Shown here one piece after another: positions 45,368 through 54,331 of a DNA stretch of 64,000 nt. The translations under genes were made by a program, and so were the position numbers. The first letter of the stretch is position 1; the number at the start of each line of letters is the position of its first letter. Under the pieces are notes generated by a model that worked only from the letters and a program-made list of their open reading frames with translations, was not told the DNA's origin and did no database searches. The stretch covers positions 1 to 64,000 of the forward strand of contig NZ_PJRN01000012.1 of the NCBI RefSeq assembly GCF_002930105.1. The letters are read 5' to 3'. Source of the stretch: Billgrantia saliphila. GTDB lineage: Bacteria > Pseudomonadota > Gammaproteobacteria > Pseudomonadales > Halomonadaceae.

Positions 45368-47479
45368 GTGGAAAACCGCAGCGTCCAACGATTGATGGAT
45401 TGGTCCCACCAGTTGAGGGCCTGCGGGTGGCGCAGTCTGGTATGGCTCGCAGCCGATCCCGATCTGGCACGGTCGCGGGCGGTGGCGCTGTGGCGTGCAC
45501 GGCGCTGGCGATCGCCCTGCTGGCTGTCTTCGGCCCCGCCAGCCGAGATCGACGCCTCGGCCTGGATCTCGGTCGGTCGCGCCCGAACGCAGCTGGGGCG
45601 GGAGCATGACCTGGTCGTTGTCGATGCGGTCAGCGAAGAGGCGGAGTTCGATCCGGATGCCTTCGGTGCCATCAGCGGTACGCTGCGTGCCGGTGGGCTC
45701 TTGGTGCTGCTCACTGAGCCACACGAGAATGCCGCTTCAACCGCGGCGAGCCGTTATCGACGACGCTTGTTGCGGCGCCTGTCCCAGGCGGCCGATATCG
45801 TGCATTGGCCGGCCGGTGCCGCGCCGACGTTGCCCGAGCTGTCCGACGGCGCACCCGAGGCATCCGAGTCGATCGACGACCCGGCGTGCCGTACGCATGA
45901 CCAGGCGGAAGCTGTGGCGCGTCTGGTCGCTCTCCGACGTCGCCGCCCGTTGGTGCTGACGGCAGACCGCGGGCGGGGCAAGACGGCGGCACTGGGCATT
46001 GCCTGTGCCCGCTTGCTCGCGACGGGCCTGGAGGCGATCCATGTCACGGCGCCGCGCCCGGAGGCGGTAGAATCGCTGTTCGAACGCCTGACGGCGCTAT
46101 GCCCGCAGGGAAGTCGGCAAGGCAACCGCTTCGTCGATGCCCATGGCCGATGGGTGGCATTCGTCGCCCCCGACGAACTCAGTGCCCGGGTCGAGCGCGG
46201 TGAGGCCGGTGGACCGGGCGCCTGGCTGCTGGTGGACGAGGCGGCGGCCATCCCCGCCGCGTTGCTGGCTCGATGGCTCGAGGCCTTTCCGCGTATCGCC
46301 TTCTCCACCACGCTGCACGGCTATGAAGGCTCGGGGCGCGGCTTCGCCCTGCGCTTTCGCGAGCGGCTCGAACGCTTGGCGCCCGACTGGCGCGAATTCC
46401 ATCTCTCGGCGCCGGTGCGTTGGGCCAAGGGCGACCCGCTCGAGCGACTGGTCGGCGAGTTGCTGCTGCTCGACGCCGAGCCGCCGCCGGCCGTATCGGG
46501 AGCACAAGCGAGCTCGCGCCTGTGGTCGCGCGATGCGCTGTCGAGCGACGAGGCGGCGCTGCGCGACATCTTCGGCCTGCTGGTGCAGGCGCACTACCGC
46601 ACCACACCCGCCGATCTGCGCCGCCTGCTCGACGAACCGGGCCTGCGCATCGCCACGCTGACCGCCTGCGAGCATACCCAGGCCGTGGCGGTATGCGGTG
46701 ACGAGGGAGGTTTCGATGCGGAGCTGGCGGAGCAAGTGGCCCGCGGCGAGCGCCGCCTACGTGGCCATTTGCTGGCCCAATCGCTGGCGGCACATGCCGG
46801 TTGTCGCGAGGCTTTGATGGCGCGTCTGCGTCGGGTGCAGCGCATTGCCGTGCATCCCGCTCGGCGTCGCGAGGGGCTGGGCCGTCGTCTGCTGGAAGGC
46901 GAGCGCGACGCGGCACGTGAGGCGGGAGCCGATCTGCTGGGCGCAAGCTTCGGCGCCGAGACGGGGCTGCTGGCTTTCTGGCAGGCGCTGGGTTTTCGCA
47001 CGGTGCGGCTGGGGCTGTCGCGTGAAACCTCGACCGGCGAGCACGCCGTGATGGTGCTTGCCCCGCTGAGCCCGCGGGGCGAGGCGATCGTCGCCGAGCT
47101 CACGGTTCGTTTCCAGCAGTTGCTGCCCGCGCTGCTGGCCTTCGAACTGGCCGCACTCGATCCCGGTGTGGCGGTGGCGCTGCTGAGCGAAGGGCCTCGC
47201 CCGGCGCTGGGCGAGGAGGAGCGGCGCGATATCGCCGATGTCGCCTTCGCGCGTCGCGAGCCGGCCTTGGCGCGTCCTGCACTGCAGGTGCTCCTGCGCC
47301 GGGCGGCGGTCGGCGGGGCGACGGCGGGGCTCGATTGGCTGGTGGCCTGGGCCTTTCAGGGGCGCGATTCGGCCTGGCTGGCTGCACGGAGGGGACTGCG
47401 TGGGCGCCGAGAGGTCGACAGAGGCTTGCGGGAGGGTGTTGCGGCGCTCTTCGCGAGCGGGGCGGCAGGCGACGAATGA
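45368..47479 (+). CDS. tmcA: tRNA(Met) cytidine acetyltransferase TmcA
   Basis: TmcA acetylates the wobble cytidine (ac4C34) of elongator tRNA-Met, using ATP and acetyl-CoA, and prevents misreading of AUA. The 703-residue protein has an N-terminal DUF1726-like domain, a helicase-like ATPase with Walker A ADRGRGKT at 199-206 and LLVDEAAAIP, and a GNAT domain near 490-545 with RIAVHPARRREGLGRRLL. E. coli TmcA is 671 residues. The start is GTG with AGGAGA six bases upstream. Confidence 0.95.
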   Translation: MENRSVQRLMDWSHQLRACGWRSLVWLAADPDLARSRAVALWRARRWRSPCWLSSAPPAEIDASAWISVGRARTQLGREHDLVVVDAVSEEAEFDPDAFGAISGTLRAGGLLVLLTEPHENAASTAASRYRRRLLRRLSQAADIVHWPAGAAPTLPELSDGAPEASESIDDPACRTHDQAEAVARLVALRRRRPLVLTADRGRGKTAALGIACARLLATGLEAIHVTAPRPEAVESLFERLTALCPQGSRQGNRFVDAHGRWVAFVAPDELSARVERGEAGGPGAWLLVDEAAAIPAALLARWLEAFPRIAFSTTLHGYEGSGRGFALRFRERLERLAPDWREFHLSAPVRWAKGDPLERLVGELLLLDAEPPPAVSGAQASSRLWSRDALSSDEAALRDIFGLLVQAHYRTTPADLRRLLDEPGLRIATLTACEHTQAVAVCGDEGGFDAELAEQVARGERRLRGHLLAQSLAAHAGCREALMARLRRVQRIAVHPARRREGLGRRLLEGERDAAREAGADLLGASFGAETGLLAFWQALGFRTVRLGLSRETSTGEHAVMVLAPLSPRGEAIVAELTVRFQQLLPALLAFELAALDPGVAVALLSEGPRPALGEEERRDIADVAFARREPALARPALQVLLRRAAVGGATAGLDWLVAWAFQGRDSAWLAARRGLRGRREVDRGLREGVAALFASGAAGDE

Positions 47480-47537
47480 CTTTTCCCAGAAGCGAGGGCC
47501 CGGTAAGGTAGCTCGGTTAACCTCACGAAGACGCATC

Positions 47538-49004
47538 ATGAACGAACATCTCGAGCACCTCACGCCGCAGCCGCTCTGGCGCCATTTCCGGACGCTGTGC
47601 AACACGCCCCGGCCATCCGGACACGAGGCCGAGCTGGTAGCCGTCCTGGAGCGTTGGGCGGATGGCTGCGGCCTGGCTCACGACCGTGACGACTTCGGTA
47701 ACCTGCGTATTCGCAAGCCGGCAACGGCAGGCCATGAGGCCGCCCCCGGCGTGATCCTGCAAGGCCATCTCGACATGGTGGCCCAGGCCAACGCCGATCA
47801 TCCGCACGATTTCACCCGCGACCCCATCGAGACCTACGTGGACGATGGCTGGTTGCGTGCGCGTCACACCACCCTGGGTGCCGACAATGGCCTGGGTGTG
47901 GCCGCAGCGCTGGCGATCCTAGAAGATGACGCGCTGGTACACGGCCCGCTGGAAGCGCTGTTCACCCTGGAGGAGGAAACCTCCATGGGCGGTGCCATGC
48001 ACCTGGCGGAGGGCTGGCTCGAGGGGAGCGTGCTGCTCAACCTCGACTCCGAGGATCGCGGTGAAGTCTTCATCGGCTGCGCCGGCGGCGCCGATATCGT
48101 GGTCGAGGCACAGCTACCCACGGCCGAACCGAGCGCCGGAGAAGTGGCCGTACAGCTTTCGCTCACCGGCCTGGTCGGCGGACACTCGGGCATCGATATT
48201 CACCGTGGCCGGGGCAATGCCAATCGCCTGTTGATTCGGGTGCTACGGGTACTGGAGGCTTTCGATATTCGCCTGGTGAGCTACCGTGGCGGCACCCTGC
48301 GCAATGCCATTCCACGTGAAGCCTTCGCCACTCTGGTGCTACCTGCCGATGAAGTGACGGCAGTCAAACGGCGGGTGGCGGAGCTGCAGAAGACGCTGCG
48401 CGCCGAGCTGGCCGGCATTGACGAAGGCGTCGTGCTGTCGCTGAAGCCGCTGAAGGACTTGCCGGAGCAGGCCCTCAATGCCCATGCCAGTCGCATGCTG
48501 CTCGCGGCGCTGAACGCGGCGCCCTACGGCGTGGAGCGGATGAGCACCGAAGTGCCGGGAGTAGTGGAAACCTCCAACAATCTGGGCGTGGTCAGTCTGG
48601 AGAAGGGGCGCTTTCACCTGTGTGCCCTGGTGAGATCGTTGCGCGACAGCGCGACAGCCGATATCGCCGATCGTTTCCGTGGTCTGTTCGAGCTGATCGG
48701 GGCGCGTACGCGCGTCGAGCACGCCTACCCCGGCTGGACGCCGGACCCCGACAGCCCGCTATTGGCGCGCTTCCGCCACCTTCATCGACAGCTCGTCGGC
48801 AGCGATCCGGCGGTCAAGGTGATCCATGCCGGGCTCGAGTGCGGCATCCTCGCCGGCAAGTATCCACAGCTGGACATGATCTCCTTCGGCCCCTCGATTC
48901 GTGGCGCCCATTCACCCGACGAGCGGGCGGAGCTCGACTCGGTGAGCGAGTTCTGGCGGCTGCTGCGTGGCTTGATCGAGGATCTCGCGACGCCACAGGC
49001 TTGA
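47538..49004 (+). CDS. pepD: aminoacyl-histidine dipeptidase PepD
   Basis: PepD hydrolyses Xaa-His and other dipeptides in the cytoplasm. The 488-residue M20-family peptidase has metal-binding His77 and Asp79 in LQGHLDMV, bridging Asp116 in TLGADNG, the catalytic glutamates in TLEEETSMGG at 143-152, and a dimerisation insert near 180-370. Length equals E. coli PepD. The ATG at 47538 is 58 bp after tmcA. It ends at a GC-rich hairpin. Confidence 0.95.
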   Translation: MNEHLEHLTPQPLWRHFRTLCNTPRPSGHEAELVAVLERWADGCGLAHDRDDFGNLRIRKPATAGHEAAPGVILQGHLDMVAQANADHPHDFTRDPIETYVDDGWLRARHTTLGADNGLGVAAALAILEDDALVHGPLEALFTLEEETSMGGAMHLAEGWLEGSVLLNLDSEDRGEVFIGCAGGADIVVEAQLPTAEPSAGEVAVQLSLTGLVGGHSGIDIHRGRGNANRLLIRVLRVLEAFDIRLVSYRGGTLRNAIPREAFATLVLPADEVTAVKRRVAELQKTLRAELAGIDEGVVLSLKPLKDLPEQALNAHASRMLLAALNAAPYGVERMSTEVPGVVETSNNLGVVSLEKGRFHLCALVRSLRDSATADIADRFRGLFELIGARTRVEHAYPGWTPDPDSPLLARFRHLHRQLVGSDPAVKVIHAGLECGILAGKYPQLDMISFGPSIRGAHSPDERAELDSVSEFWRLLRGLIEDLATPQA

Positions 49005-49020
49005 GCGACGGCAGAACGAC

Positions 49021-49047
49021 GCCGCCCGCCGAAGAGCGGCGGGCGGC
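49021..49047. terminator. terminator-like hairpin after pepD
   Basis: GCCGCCCGCC and GGCGGGCGGC form a 10-bp stem around GAAGAGC, 16 bases after the pepD stop and 39 bases before the stop of the convergent PfpI gene. It lacks a T run. Confidence 0.6.
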
Positions 49048-49085
49048 AGGGTCGTGCAGCCCCTGTTGCGGGGCTACCGATGGCC

Positions 49086-49649
49086 TCAGGCATGCTGGCG
49101 GCTGTGCTTGCCTTCAGCGATCTCCTCGATCAGCTTGCTGCAGAACGCTTCCAGATCGTCGGGCTTGCGGCTGGTGACAAGGCCACTGTCGACCACCACT
49201 TCCTGATCGACCCACTCGGCGCCGGCGTTGCGCAGATCCTGCTCGACCGAGGGAAAGGACGTCATGCGGCGACCCTTGGCCACGCCGGCATTGATCAGTA
49301 CCCAAGGCCCGTGGCAGATCGCGCCGACCGGCTTGTGACTCTCGAAGAAACGCCGGGTGAACTCAAGCGCCTTGGGGTTCTGGCGCAGGGTATCCGGATT
49401 GAACAGTCCGCCCGGCAGTTCGAGGGCGTCGTAGTCATCGGCATCGGCCTGTTCCAGCCGGCGGTCCACATCGTAGGATTGGCCCCAATCGGTCTTGGCC
49501 CAGGCGCGAATGGTGTCCTTCTCGGGGGCGATCACGTGCACGGTGGCGCCCGCGCGCTCAAGAGCGGCCTTGGGCTCGGTGAGTTCCGACTCCTCGAAGC
49601 CATCGGTGGCCAGAATGGCGACGGTCTTGCCTTTCAACTTCTCGCTCAT
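49086..49649 (-). CDS. DJ-1/PfpI family protein
   Basis: A 187-residue PfpI-type protein. The nucleophile elbow is GAICHGPW with Cys112 and His113, and the conserved glutamate lies in DGFEESEL near 17-24. These define the DJ-1/PfpI group, which includes proteases, glyoxalases and deglycases. The activity of this member is unknown. AGGAGGTAAT lies a few bases upstream of its start, a very strong ribosome site. It lies next to dps, so a stress role is plausible. Confidence 0.9.
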   Translation of the reverse strand: MSEKLKGKTVAILATDGFEESELTEPKAALERAGATVHVIAPEKDTIRAWAKTDWGQSYDVDRRLEQADADDYDALELPGGLFNPDTLRQNPKALEFTRRFFESHKPVGAICHGPWVLINAGVAKGRRMTSFPSVEQDLRNAGAEWVDQEVVVDSGLVTSRKPDDLEAFCSKLIEEIAEGKHSRQHA

Positions 49650-49837
49650 GATTACCTCCTTGCAAACGTGGCCGTCCGTCGGACGGCAAGTGCGAGTTGC
49701 GTCTGTCGCTCCATCAAGCGTTGTGGCGATGAGGGGGGATCACAAGGTCAACCATGTTGGAAAACGTCACACGACTTTTCGATGCGTGACGGGAAAAGCC
49801 CGGAGCCGGACGCCGTCCGGCTCCATAACCGGACGCT

Positions 49838-50311
49838 TCAACCCAGATAGGCGTTGAGCATCCAGACGGTCTTCTCCTGCTCGCGGATATAGTCGCCGGC
49901 CTGGGCGGCGGTCCCCTCGTCGTCGGCATCCGAGGCCAGCGAGAGAATGTCGCGCTGAAGCTCGATCAGAGTCTGGTAGCCCTTTAGCACGCCGCGCACG
50001 CAGGCCTGCCCGTCATGCACGTCCTTGTCCTCCTGGATCTGTGCCATGGCCACGTAATCACTGTAGGCATGAACCGGCTTGTGACCCAGGGTAAGAATGC
50101 GCTCGGCCACCTCGTCGACCTTGGTCAGCAGGTCGGTATAGAACTCCTCGAACTTGTTGTGTAGCTCGAAGAATTGCGGTCCCTTCACGTTCCAGTGGTA
50201 GCCGCGCACGTTCATGTAGAAGATCTGGTAGTTGGCCAGCAGTTCGTTGAGTTTCTCCGCCAGCTGATTGGCACTGTCATGATGCAGGCCGATGGCGTTG
50301 GTGTCGCTCAT
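49838..50311 (-). CDS. dps: Dps-type ferritin, DNA protection during starvation
   Basis: A 157-residue Dps family protein that oxidises and stores iron with hydrogen peroxide. The intersubunit ferroxidase residues are visible with E. coli Dps spacing: His39, His51, Glu55 (Asp in E. coli), Asp66, Glu70. The lysine-rich DNA-binding N terminus of E. coli Dps is absent, so DNA binding is doubtful. The start at 50311 has AAGGAG eight bases upstream; an upstream open frame of over 380 codons overlaps other genes and is not coding. Confidence 0.93.
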   Translation of the reverse strand: MSDTNAIGLHHDSANQLAEKLNELLANYQIFYMNVRGYHWNVKGPQFFELHNKFEEFYTDLLTKVDEVAERILTLGHKPVHAYSDYVAMAQIQEDKDVHDGQACVRGVLKGYQTLIELQRDILSLASDADDEGTAAQAGDYIREQEKTVWMLNAYLG

Positions 50312-50602
50312 GTAGGCACTCCTTGTCTTGTCGCGTGGATGGATTCTACTTCCAGTGTAGGGACTGGGGAGGCATCGATTAAGCCAAATATGGACATGGC
50401 GCCGATAGTGTAACTCCATCGCGGGCGGCCATTTACCGTCTGGATCGAGGTCGTGTGCCGCGGGCCTCCTCGGAAGAGGGAACCCGCTGAGGGCGATGGG
50501 CTCTGATAACGTATGGACCCATATCGCCCCTCCAGACGGGTTCCCCTTGCGCGGTCCCGCGGGCAGCGTAGACTGCGGGCAAACGACGAACGGAGACGTC
50601 CC

Positions 50603-51154
50603 ATGCGCCTGTCCTGGCTGATGCCCTGCCTGATCCTGCTGGTTGGCTGCGAGACTACACCGACGACACTGCCGACGGCGGAGCCGCGCCCGGCGGAAGA
50701 ATGCCGCTGGGAGACCGGCGATGTCGAGGTGCGTGAATGGGTACAGCGCGCGCTCGACGCACTGGAGGCGGAGGATTTCGTAGTGCGCGATACCGAGCTG
50801 GAGTTGGGTGTGATCAGCGCCGAGCGGACTCGTGTCCTGCCGTACTACGGCGATCGCTACGATAGCTGGGAACGTCCCGGCCTGTTCGGCGGCTTCGGGG
50901 TGGGCAGTCGCGGCGGGTTTTCCACCGGCATGATGATCGGCTTCGGCGGTGGCGGCGGTGGATTCACGCAGGACGCCACAGAGTTGGAGCGTGTATCGCT
51001 GGTGGCCGACGAGGGTTGGGTTCGGCTCAGCCGCGACATCCAGGTGATCGACTGGCGTGGCGAGCTGCGCGAGACGCGCAGCGGCAGCGACGCCGATTTC
51101 TGTGGTCGGCTGCGCCGGGCCATCTCGGCCGACACGACACAGGAGGTGCGCTGA
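50603..51154 (+). CDS. hypothetical lipoprotein 1 of a tandem pair
   Basis: A 183-residue lipoprotein with lipobox LLVGC (Cys about 16). I do not recognise the family. Residues 45-80 (VREWVQRALDALEAEDFVV and following) look like a segment in the next gene. The centre is glycine-rich (residues near 98-125, GFGGGGGGF), suggesting a membrane-contacting or flexible region. Its stop overlaps the next start (TGATG), so both proteins are probably made in step. Confidence 0.8.
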   Translation: MRLSWLMPCLILLVGCETTPTTLPTAEPRPAEECRWETGDVEVREWVQRALDALEAEDFVVRDTELELGVISAERTRVLPYYGDRYDSWERPGLFGGFGVGSRGGFSTGMMIGFGGGGGGFTQDATELERVSLVADEGWVRLSRDIQVIDWRGELRETRSGSDADFCGRLRRAISADTTQEVR

Positions 51155-51510
51155 TGCGAGTCCTTGCCCTGGCTCTGCTGTTGACACTGCTGGGCGGCTG
51201 CGCCGCCACACCCGCCGCGCCCGAGCCCCGCGAGCTATCCCTGGCCGCGCCGCCTCGCGCGACGCTGCAGGAAACCATGGCCGTTCTGATGGAACAGGGC
51301 TATGTGATCCGGCATGCCGATGCCGACCTGGGGCGGGCCGAGGCGGCGCTGGCACGCTGGCCGGGCTATCGAATTCGCGCCACGGTGACGCCGGAGGGCC
51401 AGGGCGCGCGCATCTCGCTGACGGCGACCCGGGGCGGTCGGCCCTTACCGCCACATCTGCTCGATCCCGTGCTGGCGGAGCTACAACGCAGGTTGGGGCT
51501 GGCTCCCTGA
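51154..51510 (+). CDS. hypothetical lipoprotein 2 of a tandem pair
   Basis: A 118-residue lipoprotein with lipobox LLGGC (Cys about 15). After the signal it has TLQETMAVLMEQGYVIRHAD, similar in pattern to the start of the first lipoprotein, then a short domain rich in Arg and Ala. The family is unknown. The 1-bp overlap with the upstream gene and the shared pattern suggest origin by duplication and joint action at the outer membrane. Confidence 0.8.
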   Translation: MRVLALALLLTLLGGCAATPAAPEPRELSLAAPPRATLQETMAVLMEQGYVIRHADADLGRAEAALARWPGYRIRATVTPEGQGARISLTATRGGRPLPPHLLDPVLAELQRRLGLAP

Positions 51511-51565
51511 ATCCACGATGACTTCATACGGCTAGGTTCGTTCATACGGAAAGGCACGCAACATC

Positions 51566-52243
51566 ATGACGTTATCACTCGATTTCGCGCGAGCGAAGGT
51601 GGCTCGCGCCTGGCGTCTGGGGCTGTGGTGGCTCGCGCTGCTTCCAGGAGTGCTTCAGGCCCATCCACACGCCTGGATCGACTTCAGCGTTCGTCTGATC
51701 GTCGACGATCAGGGGCGCCTCGAGGCGCTGCATCAGGCCTGGCGTATGGACCCTTTTTATAGCCTCATTCTGCTCGAGGAGCTGTCTCAGGCGGAGGGCG
51801 GCCTGGAGGCGGGACTCGACCAGTTGGGAGCGGAGATTCTTGCCAACCTCGAGCCGCAGGGCTACTTCACCGAGGCCCGGCTGGGCGATCAGTTACTGAA
51901 TCTGGGCGAGGTCAGCGAATACACCGTGATGGAGCGCGGCGGCCGGGTGGAGTTCGTCTTCCTGCTGCCTCTGGATACGCCGCAGCCATTGCGCCAGCGG
52001 ACACTGGAGTATCGGATATTCGACCCCAGCTACTACCTGGAAATGGTCCATGAGGCCGAGGGCGATACGCCACGGGACGACGCCCTGCGAGTGAACGGCG
52101 AGCTGGCATGCACGACCCGCATCGAGCCGGCCGATCCCGACCCCGAACGGGTCATGGCGGCATCGATGCTGGACGTCAATGATGAGGCCGAGCCCGGGCT
52201 TGGCCGTCATTTTGCTGAGACAGGCGTGGTGACATGCGATTGA
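51566..52243 (+). CDS. zevA: DUF1007 family protein (ZevA-like)
   Basis: A 225-residue protein with signal peptide ending near GVLQAHPH, then the DUF1007 block HPHAWIDFSVRLIVDDQG and FDPSYYLEM. The mature N terminus HPHAW may bind metal. DUF1007 genes are nearly always next to a NicO/RcnA-like exporter; in Haemophilus this pair is ZevAB and moves zinc. It overlaps the exporter by 10 bp, supporting coupling. Confidence 0.8.
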   Translation: MTLSLDFARAKVARAWRLGLWWLALLPGVLQAHPHAWIDFSVRLIVDDQGRLEALHQAWRMDPFYSLILLEELSQAEGGLEAGLDQLGAEILANLEPQGYFTEARLGDQLLNLGEVSEYTVMERGGRVEFVFLLPLDTPQPLRQRTLEYRIFDPSYYLEMVHEAEGDTPRDDALRVNGELACTTRIEPADPDPERVMAASMLDVNDEAEPGLGRHFAETGVVTCD

Positions 52244-53298
52244 CGGTCGGTACCACACCCCGGGGGCGGTTGATCGGTTGGGGGTTGTTGTTGGCGTTGG
52301 CGTCGGTCGTGGTGCTGTTCCTGGCCCAGGGCGGCCTGCAGACGCTGAGCTTCCAACTGGTCACCTGGCAGCGGGATTTTCACCGCCTGCTGACGCTGGC
52401 CATCACCGAATTCTCCGCCACTTCGTCAGCTTCCGCCTGGGCCGTGCTGCTCGGCATCAGCTTCGGCTACGGCGTCTTCCATGCCGCCGGTCCAGGGCAC
52501 GGCAAGGCGGTGCTGGCCACGTATCTGCTCTCGCAAGGTGGCGCCGTGCGTCGGGCATTGATGCTCTCCTTCGCCGCCTCGCTGCTGCAGGGGCTAGTGG
52601 CCATCGGCCTGGTAGTAGTGCTGATGCATGGGCTGGGCTGGGTGACGCGCCGCGCCATGGGCAGCGTGGCTTGGGTCGAACAGGCCAGTTACCTGATGGT
52701 GGCGGTGCTGGGTGCCTGGCTCTGCCTGAGGGCGATTCGTCAGCTGCGCCGGACACGCGATGCGCACGTCCGCGAGCCTGCCCATGATCATCGTCAGGTT
52801 GCCGATCTGCATGACCCCCATGATCACCACGGCCATGATGGCCATCATGGCCACTGCTGCGGTGGCCAGCATCATATCGATCCACACCAGGTCGGCGACT
52901 GGCGCACGGCGCTGGGGACGGTGGTGGCCATCGGCATGCGCCCCTGCAGTGGCGGCGTGTTGCTGCTGGGTGCGTCGACGCTGCTGGGGCGGTTTCCGGT
53001 CGGCGTGGCGGCGGTGCTGGTCATGTCGCTGGGTACGGCATTGACCGTCTCGGGGCTGGCACTGGCCAGCGTCATGGCGCGCGACTGGGCGGAGCGTCGG
53101 CTGGCACGGCAGAGCAGCATGCGGCATGCCGGCCGTCTGCTGGGCTGGGCCTCCCTGGGGGGTGGGCTGGCCATTCTGGCCCTGGGCGTGTCGCTGTCGA
53201 TCACCGGCGCGACTCAGTCTGCCTCGACGCCACTGCTCGAACCTCCCGCGCGCAGCATCCCGTCGAAGGCGCCGGACGGCCACCCCTTTGGCGGCTGA
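52234..53298 (+). CDS. zevB: NicO/RcnA-type metal exporter (ZevB-like)
   Basis: A 354-residue membrane protein of about six to seven helices. NicO motifs are GYGVFHAAGPGHGKAVLATY at 79-98 and GMRPCSGGVLLL at 234-245. Between them, residues 178-218 hold a cytoplasmic or periplasmic loop with 14 histidines and a Cys-Cys pair, clearly a metal-binding segment. Paired with DUF1007, it resembles ZevB of Haemophilus (zinc). Nickel or cobalt export is also possible. Confidence 0.83.
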   Translation: MRLTVGTTPRGRLIGWGLLLALASVVVLFLAQGGLQTLSFQLVTWQRDFHRLLTLAITEFSATSSASAWAVLLGISFGYGVFHAAGPGHGKAVLATYLLSQGGAVRRALMLSFAASLLQGLVAIGLVVVLMHGLGWVTRRAMGSVAWVEQASYLMVAVLGAWLCLRAIRQLRRTRDAHVREPAHDHRQVADLHDPHDHHGHDGHHGHCCGGQHHIDPHQVGDWRTALGTVVAIGMRPCSGGVLLLGASTLLGRFPVGVAAVLVMSLGTALTVSGLALASVMARDWAERRLARQSSMRHAGRLLGWASLGGGLAILALGVSLSITGATQSASTPLLEPPARSIPSKAPDGHPFGG

Positions 53299-53310
53299 GC
53301 GCCGCCAGGC

Positions 53311-53730
53311 CTATAGATTCAGGGCGTCGAGCTGCGCCAGCAGTCGGTCGCGCATGGCAGCCAGCGCGTCGAGATCGTAGGGGCGGGCCTCGCCGTGCCC
53401 CCACACCGGTCCCGGCCATGCCTCGTCGTCGCGGCGCCGGGCGATCAGGTGAACGTGCAGCTGGGGCACCATGTTACCCAGGCTGGCCACGTTGAGCTTG
53501 TCACCCTCCGTCAGCGTCTTGAGCATGTGCCCGACCTCGGCGGCTTCATGCCAGAGCTGGCGCTGGTCGGTCTCGTCAAGCTCGTAGATCTCGCTCACCC
53601 CGGAACGCCGCGGTATCAGCAGCAGCCAGGGGAAGCGGGCGTCATCCATCAACCGCAGCTGGCACAACGGCAACTCGGTGATCGGGTAGCTGTCCCTCGC
53701 CAGGCGTTCATCGAGTTCGACGATGGTCAT
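53311..53730 (-). CDS. HIT family protein
   Basis: A 139-residue histidine-triad protein with the motif LHVHLIARR near 93-101 and the conserved NMVPQ just before it. These hydrolyse or transfer nucleotide phosphates. The ligand is unknown. It resembles the compact proteobacterial HIT group with an N-terminal DERLARDSYPI. It converges on zevB, with a 12-bp gap. Confidence 0.9.
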   Translation of the reverse strand: MTIVELDERLARDSYPITELPLCQLRLMDDARFPWLLLIPRRSGVSEIYELDETDQRQLWHEAAEVGHMLKTLTEGDKLNVASLGNMVPQLHVHLIARRRDDEAWPGPVWGHGEARPYDLDALAAMRDRLLAQLDALNL

Positions 53731-53861
53731 GGGCTTCTTCCTTGTGGCGATCGTCGGCTAATGATGACACAAGCGCTCGGCGCATGCTGATGCGGTCCAA
53801 GCCGCGCTTGCGATTCGATAATGCTAGAGTGTAAGAACGAAACCCACCGGAGGAGTGCACC

Positions 53862-53993
53862 ATGAAGCGGACCGTGTCACTGATGTTGATCGCGCTGTTT
53901 GGCCTGACGCTGCTCAGCGGCTGCAACACCATGCGCGGCATGGGCGAGGATATCGAGCAAGGCGGCGAGGCGATCCAGCGCGAGGCAAGCTGA
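53862..53993 (+). CDS. entericidin-like lipoprotein 1
   Basis: A 43-residue lipoprotein: MKRTVSLMLIALFGLTLLSGC followed by NTMRGMGEDIEQGGEAI, the entericidin A/B pattern with lipobox LLSGC. Entericidin A is an antidote and B a bacteriolytic lipoprotein in E. coli, but similarity does not show which is which. GGAGGAG is eight bases upstream. It is too short to be predicted by size alone, yet the pattern is clear. Confidence 0.85.
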   Translation: MKRTVSLMLIALFGLTLLSGCNTMRGMGEDIEQGGEAIQREAS

Positions 53994-54099
53994 TTTCCGG
54001 GCGCGGTTATGCAAAGCGAGACAATGACTGTTACGCTGAAACAGGCCATTGCTTCACGGAAAGGAATGGAAATCCAGTAACGTTCAAGGAGAAACCACC

Positions 54100-54231
54100 A
54101 TGAAGAAAGCGATTGCTCTGAGTTTCGCCCTGTTGATGACCGCTGGCGCCCTGGCGGGTTGCAACACCATGGAAGGCGCTGGCGAGGACGTCGAGCGCGG
54201 CGGTCAAGCCGTGCAGGACGCCGCCGAGTAA
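54100..54231 (+). CDS. entericidin-like lipoprotein 2
   Basis: A 43-residue lipoprotein in tandem with the previous one: MKKAIALSFALLMTAGALAGC then NTMEGAGEDVERGGQAVQ. The length is identical and the mature half close. AAGGAG is about eight bases before the ATG. Gap between the pair is 106 bp. A hairpin follows. Confidence 0.87.
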   Translation: MKKAIALSFALLMTAGALAGCNTMEGAGEDVERGGQAVQDAAE

Positions 54232-54248
54232 ATCACGCGGTCCGGCTT

Positions 54249-54289
54249 GGCGGCACACGGGCGACCTGGCAGTCTCCCCGTGTGTCGCC
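54249..54289 (+). terminator. hairpin after entericidin-like gene 2
   Basis: GGCGGCACACGGG pairs with CCCGTGTGTCGCC (one G-T pair) around a 15-base loop, 17 bases after the stop. The long loop and absent T run make it a weak terminator candidate. Confidence 0.5.
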
Positions 54290-54331
54290 TGAACGATCGC
54301 TTTGCCACTTCACCTCCCCGAGACACCGCGA

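Noticed and set aside
45055..45714. 219-codon minus-strand frame over the dctP-tmcA gap
   Set aside because: Half of it is antisense to tmcA and the rest lies in a promoter-like region; composition is Ser/Arg-rich without a motif.
50312..51454. N-terminal extension of dps by over 380 residues
   Set aside because: The extension crosses two lipoprotein genes on the other strand. A strong ribosome site and the Dps N terminus both fix the start at 50311.
52594..53283. His/Gln-rich open frame antisense to zevB
   Set aside because: It is the complement of the His-rich loop and NicO helices; composition alone explains it.
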